Source of the DNA: Flavobacteriales bacterium | Lineage (GTDB): Bacteria > Bacteroidota > Bacteroidia > Flavobacteriales > BACL11 | DNA length: 48,907 nt | NCBI GenBank assembly: GCA_002712715.1 | Contig: PAUF01000016.1 | Coordinates: 1 to 48,907, forward strand | Direction: 5' to 3' | Part shown: positions 45,301 through 48,907 of the stretch, piece after piece | Layout: each line of letters begins with the position of its first letter | How positions within the stretch are numbered: position 1 is the stretch's first letter | The notes under the pieces: generated by a model | What the model saw: only the letters and a program-made list of their open reading frames with translations | Told to the model about the DNA's origin: nothing | Database searches by the model: none | Program-made: the position numbers and the translations under genes

Positions 45301-47443
45301 AATAATTGACAGTTTGAATAGAGATTTTTACACTGTTAATGTGTATGATTCTACATTATGCATGGTTTTTGATTCCGTTTTTGTAGCTCAACCAGATACT
45401 CTCCAATTCAAGATTTTGGAGAATGGGAAAAAACCTGAGACATGTATGGGAGTTTCATATGATGGGGAAATATATTTAGAAATCACTGGAGGTACTCCTC
45501 CATACAATTATATCTGGAATTCTTTTTCTAGCATTTCAGGCAATACAGGTTTTGGATTTGGTGATACTATATTTAATTTATCATATGATACAATTGCTAT
45601 TGATGTTACAGACGCTAATTATTGTTCTGGCTCTCCTACATGGGGAACTGTAAACGTAACCATTGTAGACGCTTTAAATGCTGATAATCCCTTATCGATT
45701 GATACAATATATGTTACTTCAGATCCTTTGTGTTATGGGGGGCAGTCTGGTTATATTGATATAGAATTAGATGGAGGAGATATTCCAGTATATTATTCTA
45801 TTGATAGTGGCTTTACATATGTAAGTACCGATTCTTTTGTTTCACTTAGCTCTGGAAAATATTATATTTATGTCATGGATACATATGGATGTTTAGACAG
45901 TGCTGTTGTTGATATTCATCAATCTGATAAACTTGAAGTAATTTATGATTCAATCAAACATGTTAGTTGTTATGAAGGAAATGATGGTTTAATTTCTATT
46001 TCTGTAATTGGAGGATTTCCTCCATTTGAATACATGTGGATTCCTTCAATGAATGATTCTAGTTTTATTAATGAATTATCTGCAGTTCCACATATAGTTA
46101 GAGTTACTGATTCTAATGGATGTACATTATTAGACACAATAATTTTACATGAATTAACTGATCCGATTCAAACTCAAACTAATGTTATTTCAGAGGTGAG
46201 TTGTTTTAATGGATCTGATGGAAGCATTACTACTGTTCCAATTGGCGGATATCCTAACTATACCTATATTTGGATTAACAGTCTTGGAGACACTGTTTCA
46301 TATAATCAGTCTCCAGTTGATCTGCCTTCTGATAATTATTTAGTATTTGTTTCAGATTCTTTTAGTTGTGGTCCTGCTTCAGATAGTATATTTTTAAGTC
46401 AGTCAGCCAAATTAGAGATTGATGTAATTAATGTGATTGATAACACTTGTCATGGAGAAAGATTTGGTGAAATGCAGTTCTCATTTTCAGGAGGGATTCC
46501 ATCTTATAATATTTTTGTTATGGAAAATGGAAATATTTATTCTAGTTCAACTGCTTTAATAGATAATTTACCTTCGGGACTTTATCAAGTTTGGGCTGTA
46601 GATAATAAATCTTGTATCTCAGATACTCTTAATGGTATTAAATTAGGTGAGCCAGGAAAGATTGAGGTAAATAATCTTGTTTCTGATTTAAATTGTTATC
46701 AATCATATGATGGTAATATGCAGATTTCAATATTAGGAGGACTTAGTCCATACAATGTAAATATATATCATGAAAATTCTCTTCTAGAAAATCAATTTGT
46801 AAATCAATCAGAATTGTTTGAAATTTATAATCTTGATATAGGTACCTATTTGATAGGTGTCACTGATTATAATAATTGTTATAATGATTCTTTATTTTAT
46901 GTTCTTCAACCTGAAGAAATTATTGCGGATTTTGATTCGAATTTAGAATTTGGTAGAAAGCCATTAAGATTTTCTGCCTCTAATGCCTCAATTGGAGGAC
47001 ATGTTTTTTATTGGGATTTTGATAATGATTCATTGCTTACTACATTTTATTTACAAAATGTTGATATGGAATTCTATGATCAGGGACAATATGATATTAT
47101 GCTTATTGCTCATGATACATTGTTAGGAAATCAGTGTAATGATACATTAGTTAAGTCAATTAATGTGGAAGGTTATAACGTTTATAATGTTTTCACCCCA
47201 AATAATGATGGTATTAATGATATTTTTAATTTTAATGAATGGATGATTAATGGTATTTATGTGGAAATATTTAATAGGTGGGGTGAAAAAATTTATCATT
47301 GGGAAGATGTTGATTATGGATGGGATGGGAAAGGATACAGTGGTCAAAAAATGGAAGAAGGTGTCTATTTTTATCGAATGACAGCTACTGGAGTTGATGG
47401 TGCGCATTTTGAAGAAAATGGTAGTATTACATTGCTAAGATAG
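42302..47443 (+). CDS. Large SprB-repeat-like surface protein with PKD and CHU_C domains
   Basis: A 1713-residue exported protein with a signal peptide at residues 1-20 (NNSYSQ). It consists of about 16 units of roughly 75-97 residues, each opening with a Cys-containing motif such as SCYNGSDGLIEV, SCYEGNDGLISI or SCFNGSDGSITT. Each then has a Gly-Gly/Pro-Pro strand (GGFPPFEYMW), and many end in a second Cys (DSNGC). This is the pattern of SprB-type repeats of gliding adhesins. A PKD-like domain follows at about 1540-1622. The C-terminus (1625-1713) is a CHU_C gliding-motility-associated domain: VFTPNNDGINDIF, IFNRWGEKIY, GWDGKGYSG and GVYFYRMTATG. This type B domain sends proteins through the T9SS. 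Likely a surface adhesin; ligand unknown. Confidence 0.9.
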   Translation: MKKIFIIFVCSLMCLNNSYSQSIQNISITSPILCHGELADINILINQTSPPTILKLVVGYYPFPGVFVPITSTNNTTVASINVPGLSAQIYTIRLVDSLLYYPTNGFGDPADPNAIYDVDSIVITEPPPINVVESSQNASSLVVADGSINLAISGGVGFSSSPCIWTGPNNFFSNNLNINNLYAGVYIYTVIDSNGCVFSDTVEVNAIQLCSYGNVTSFPTICNGDANGLINVDSVFGLPPFNYFLEIQDSLSQNWYPVTNLTIYDTFVVFNNLFAGIYRYTLSDSIGCNLTSPNISVQNPTPITTNNTVTNSINNSSCDGSISIIVNGGFAPFSHSWSGPNNFSSLSPNLNNLCPGLYCDSIVDNNGCSEIICEIIDIEPPCMPELEISNVFCNQDSSGIAIVTKTDNAYPLFIWKNVFGDTISMDTFALNLPAGSYTFNAYSLGLPNSCPDTTIVFDILDSEIDLVSFNGNVICDGDSTFFVADPVNLDSNFSYQILLENEFILVGDSSSYYPPGTYSYTVLVDTGSGFLTCFDSDQIEVFVNDLSIDSLTIVNEICVNSLGSILVSASSSNLPLSYSINSSTQLSSLFNNLTNNFYDISVEDNLSCNVSIDSVYVDISSSIEILIDSAMETCALNDGYINLILDGGFGFYQFSLDSGVTFSSSFNTDTILIDSLSKGQYSIIIRDDSLCVSEMQNIFLNRTPNPKIDSVLVTNESCCGFDATISVFVNPSNNLLYSLDSFNNNQSNNIFDSLSRGFYNVLVIDSNDCTANTLVTIIADSLPQINLTVGATDVVCYGDSNGTFKVYYPDNCYSYDLYRYTFLSPQILLDTGTYFNNLISGYYGVIATSNSGACIDSSFIRFIDEPASLSYDSLLIQDVTCILDDSCNGSVAIFSQISGGVSPYFYYLKELDNNIPIGLNSTTDTFELLCPGLYEMQIIDGNACIDIDTININDLSLKIDSFVVENVSCYNGSDGLIEVFSSGGLGNYVYVWSNADTTKIIDSLNRDFYTVNVYDSTLCMVFDSVFVAQPDTLQFKILENGKKPETCMGVSYDGEIYLEITGGTPPYNYIWNSFSSISGNTGFGFGDTIFNLSYDTIAIDVTDANYCSGSPTWGTVNVTIVDALNADNPLSIDTIYVTSDPLCYGGQSGYIDIELDGGDIPVYYSIDSGFTYVSTDSFVSLSSGKYYIYVMDTYGCLDSAVVDIHQSDKLEVIYDSIKHVSCYEGNDGLISISVIGGFPPFEYMWIPSMNDSSFINELSAVPHIVRVTDSNGCTLLDTIILHELTDPIQTQTNVISEVSCFNGSDGSITTVPIGGYPNYTYIWINSLGDTVSYNQSPVDLPSDNYLVFVSDSFSCGPASDSIFLSQSAKLEIDVINVIDNTCHGERFGEMQFSFSGGIPSYNIFVMENGNIYSSSTALIDNLPSGLYQVWAVDNKSCISDTLNGIKLGEPGKIEVNNLVSDLNCYQSYDGNMQISILGGLSPYNVNIYHENSLLENQFVNQSELFEIYNLDIGTYLIGVTDYNNCYNDSLFYVLQPEEIIADFDSNLEFGRKPLRFSASNASIGGHVFYWDFDNDSLLTTFYLQNVDMEFYDQGQYDIMLIAHDTLLGNQCNDTLVKSINVEGYNVYNVFTPNNDGINDIFNFNEWMINGIYVEIFNRWGEKIYHWEDVDYGWDGKGYSGQKMEEGVYFYRMTATGVDGAHFEENGSITLLR
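42950..46920 (+). repeat. Tandem SprB-like protein repeats
   Basis: About 16 degenerate units starting near protein residues 221, 318, 393, 473, 558, 633, 717, 795, 879, 968, 1046, 1142, 1220, 1298, 1380 and 1462. The last six are most regular, at 78-96 residue spacing. The DNA is diverged, so no long identical repeats are seen. The two-Cys arrangement per unit suggests an internal disulfide. Confidence 0.75.
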
Positions 47444-47496
47444 TTGAGTGAATAAGTTTAATGTTACACATTATATATAGAAACGTATTTATTTTG

Positions 47497-47504
47497 TAAA
47501 TTTG
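47497..47504 (+). promoter_or_regulatory. -7 element of the small secreted protein gene
   Basis: TAAATTTG fits TAnnTTTG and ends 14 bases before the ATG at 47519. The preceding gene ends at 47443, so it likely starts a new transcript of this gene and the partial gene after it. No -33 TTG was seen. Confidence 0.4.
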
Positions 47505-47518
47505 TAAAAAATTGAAAT

Positions 47519-47920
47519 ATGAGAAAAACTATTTTTTTAATTCTTTTGATATTTGTAATGACCTCATTTGGTCAGGAAACTTTATTTGAGAAATATAAAG
47601 AAATCGATGGTGTCGAGATTAAAAAGGCTATTGTAGAATGTAACGGTAATCAGGTATTGACATTCTCATTTAGAAATGACAATTCGCATTCAGTTAAGTT
47701 AAGTTGGTATGAGGAAGTATGGATGGATGGTATTTGTAAACAGAATGGAAGCGGAGAGGAGAATTTTCGAACATTAACATTATCTGCAAATCAAATAATA
47801 GAGGGTGACTGTGATTTTAGAGAGAGTTTTTATATTGGATCGAAAATTAAAAGAGGAAAAAGGTTCTCGCTTTTAACATTTTTCGATTTTAAGAATTTAA
47901 TTGTTGAAAATCTAAATTAG
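47519..47920 (+). CDS. Small secreted protein of unknown function
   Basis: A 133-residue protein with a clear signal peptide (residues 1-18, ending TSFGQ) and no lipobox. The mature part has alternating strand-like stretches: NQVLTFSFRNDNSHSVKLSWYEEVWMDG and RTLTLSANQIIEGDCDF, with three Cys residues (VECNG, ICKQN, GDCDF). I do not recognise a family. It sits 4 bases before the next secreted-protein gene, so they probably share a transcript and perhaps a function at the surface. Confidence 0.75.
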   Translation: MRKTIFLILLIFVMTSFGQETLFEKYKEIDGVEIKKAIVECNGNQVLTFSFRNDNSHSVKLSWYEEVWMDGICKQNGSGEENFRTLTLSANQIIEGDCDFRESFYIGSKIKRGKRFSLLTFFDFKNLIVENLN

Positions 47921-47924
47921 AAAT

Positions 47925-48907
47925 ATGAAGAAATTTTATTGTTTAATTGTATTATCATTTTTAAGTTTTCATGTACATTCACAATGTACTGTTAATGCTT
48001 TGTCTTATATATGGCCTGATACAAATAATATAAATTTTTGTTTCCAACTAGGCGACACTTTGGTAATTGACGCAACAAATAATCAAGTAGCTACTCAATT
48101 AGATAATGATTTTGAATTAGGTACTTTTGGTAGTGGATGGCAAACCGGTTTATCAGCAACGATAGTTTTAAATAATCCTGCTCACTGTGCTTGGCCACCC
48201 CCACTTAACCCTAATCCTAATAATGCTTATGCGTGGATGGGGAATGCGGCTGCTCATCCGAGAAATTTAGAATCTGTTGATTTTGATTTGACAAATTGTT
48301 ATAATCTTGAATTCGATATGAAGTATGCAACGCAAAGTCAAGCGGGTCCCTGCGAAGGTCCTGACTTATTTTGTGAGGGTGTAAGAATTCAGTATTCCAA
48401 TGATCAAGGAAATACATGGTATAACTGGGATGGATCTTTAGAACAGCCATGGTCTCCTCCAGGAAGTGGATTGCCTGATGCGTTAACAGGGAATTGTGCG
48501 ACACATCCGGTTTATAATTATACAGGATTAGGATATTGGGATCCTGACACATTAAATGTTGGTGGGTCAGCAAGCAGTCCGTTTGTAAATTGGTTTCATG
48601 TGAATACTGCTCTCCCTGCGGCTGCACGTACTCCTCAAACTAGGATTAGATGGATTCAATTATCTTCTTCCGCTAATTCATTTGATCATTGGGGATTAGA
48701 TAATGTTAAAATAGGCTGTCAAGCTTATGCTCCAGGAGATTATACTTGGACAGGTGGTGCTGCTGTAGATACTATACCTCCTCATTTGCCACAGGGAGGG
48801 TTACATCTTATTACTCCAGATATTCTTGGAACTTATGAATGGGTAGTAACATTTGTCGATAGTTCTGTTATGGCGCAAGGTGCTCCAGGTCCTGATATAT
48901 GTCATGA
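47925..48907 (+). CDS. Secreted protein, N-terminal part (runs off the window)
   Basis: The frame opens with ATG 47925 and stays open for 327 codons to the window edge, so the 3' end is missing. A signal peptide covers about residues 1-20 (LSFHVHSQ). A Reelin-like or jelly-roll-like domain then appears: NNAYAWMG, the strand NLEFDMKYATQSQAGPCEGP, GVRIQYSNDQGNTWYNW, TRIRWIQLSS and HWGLDNVKIG, which ends it near residue 265. A Cys-rich stretch and WTGGAAVDTIPPHLPQGG follow, with the start of an Ig-like unit (GTYEWVVTFVDSS). A C-terminal T9SS sorting domain would be expected beyond the edge. No named family is claimed. It begins 4 bases after the previous gene. Confidence 0.85.
   Translation, partial: MKKFYCLIVLSFLSFHVHSQCTVNALSYIWPDTNNINFCFQLGDTLVIDATNNQVATQLDNDFELGTFGSGWQTGLSATIVLNNPAHCAWPPPLNPNPNNAYAWMGNAAAHPRNLESVDFDLTNCYNLEFDMKYATQSQAGPCEGPDLFCEGVRIQYSNDQGNTWYNWDGSLEQPWSPPGSGLPDALTGNCATHPVYNYTGLGYWDPDTLNVGGSASSPFVNWFHVNTALPAAARTPQTRIRWIQLSSSANSFDHWGLDNVKIGCQAYAPGDYTWTGGAAVDTIPPHLPQGGLHLITPDILGTYEWVVTFVDSSVMAQGAPGPDICH

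Noticed and set aside
48217-48627. 136-codon open frame on the minus strand near the right edge
   Set aside because: It is a shadow of the longer plus-strand frame from 47925, which has a signal peptide and domain patterns. The shadow is rich in His, Gln and Ser with no domain.

Overview
The window is low-GC, gene-dense DNA from a member of the Bacteroidota, most likely a marine Flavobacteriales-type bacterium. The evidence is a set of type IX secretion and gliding genes (gldJ, a porP/sprF-type gene, porU, porV), exported proteins with Bacteroidota-specific C-terminal sorting domains, an NhaD-type sodium/proton antiporter, a separate atpD-atpC pair with a short epsilon subunit, and many upstream motifs of the Bacteroidota -7 form TAnnTTTG. 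About 33 protein genes and one tRNA gene fill it almost completely. There is no IS element, phage region or CRISPR array.

Layout. 1-220: tRNA-Val(UAC) on the minus strand with its own promoter and terminator. 218-7252 (minus): a tight seven-gene run gdh-mscS-nhaD-exbB-exbD-tonB-like-folC that joins ion and osmotic homeostasis, glutamate metabolism and proton-motive-force-driven outer-membrane energisation. 7320-13114: anmK (minus), divergent from an acyl-CoA dehydrogenase and a Wza-like/Wzz-like polysaccharide export pair. 13115-22298: murF, gldJ and a porP/sprF-type gene (minus), divergent from porU-porV-ispF (plus). 22774-29376 (minus): metK, a large secreted beta-propeller/PKD protein, a methyltransferase, a small NTPase, and a 2-Cys peroxiredoxin. 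29709-34284 (plus): metH, broken by one in-frame TAG, then metF. 34390-39875: small lipoprotein, rsgA-dtd, a YiiX-like hydrolase, atpD-atpC and ribF. 39864-42113: a UvrD/PcrA helicase. 42302-48907: a 1713-residue SprB-repeat-like surface protein with a CHU_C-type C-terminus, a small secreted protein, and a secreted protein that runs off the window.

The most notable element is the 332-bp gap between the divergent metK and metH genes. It holds two unrelated classes of S-adenosylmethionine riboswitch back to back. A SAM-II-type pseudoknot lies in the metK leader and a SAM-I (S-box) aptamer in the metH-metF leader, each just downstream of a promoter-like motif. Each leader also has a complementary segment that could act as a switching strand. 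SAM synthesis and methionine regeneration thus appear to sense the same metabolite through different RNA folds from one intergenic region. The second notable point is the TAG inside metH, which looks like a single GAG-to-TAG change in an otherwise intact 1205-codon reading frame.
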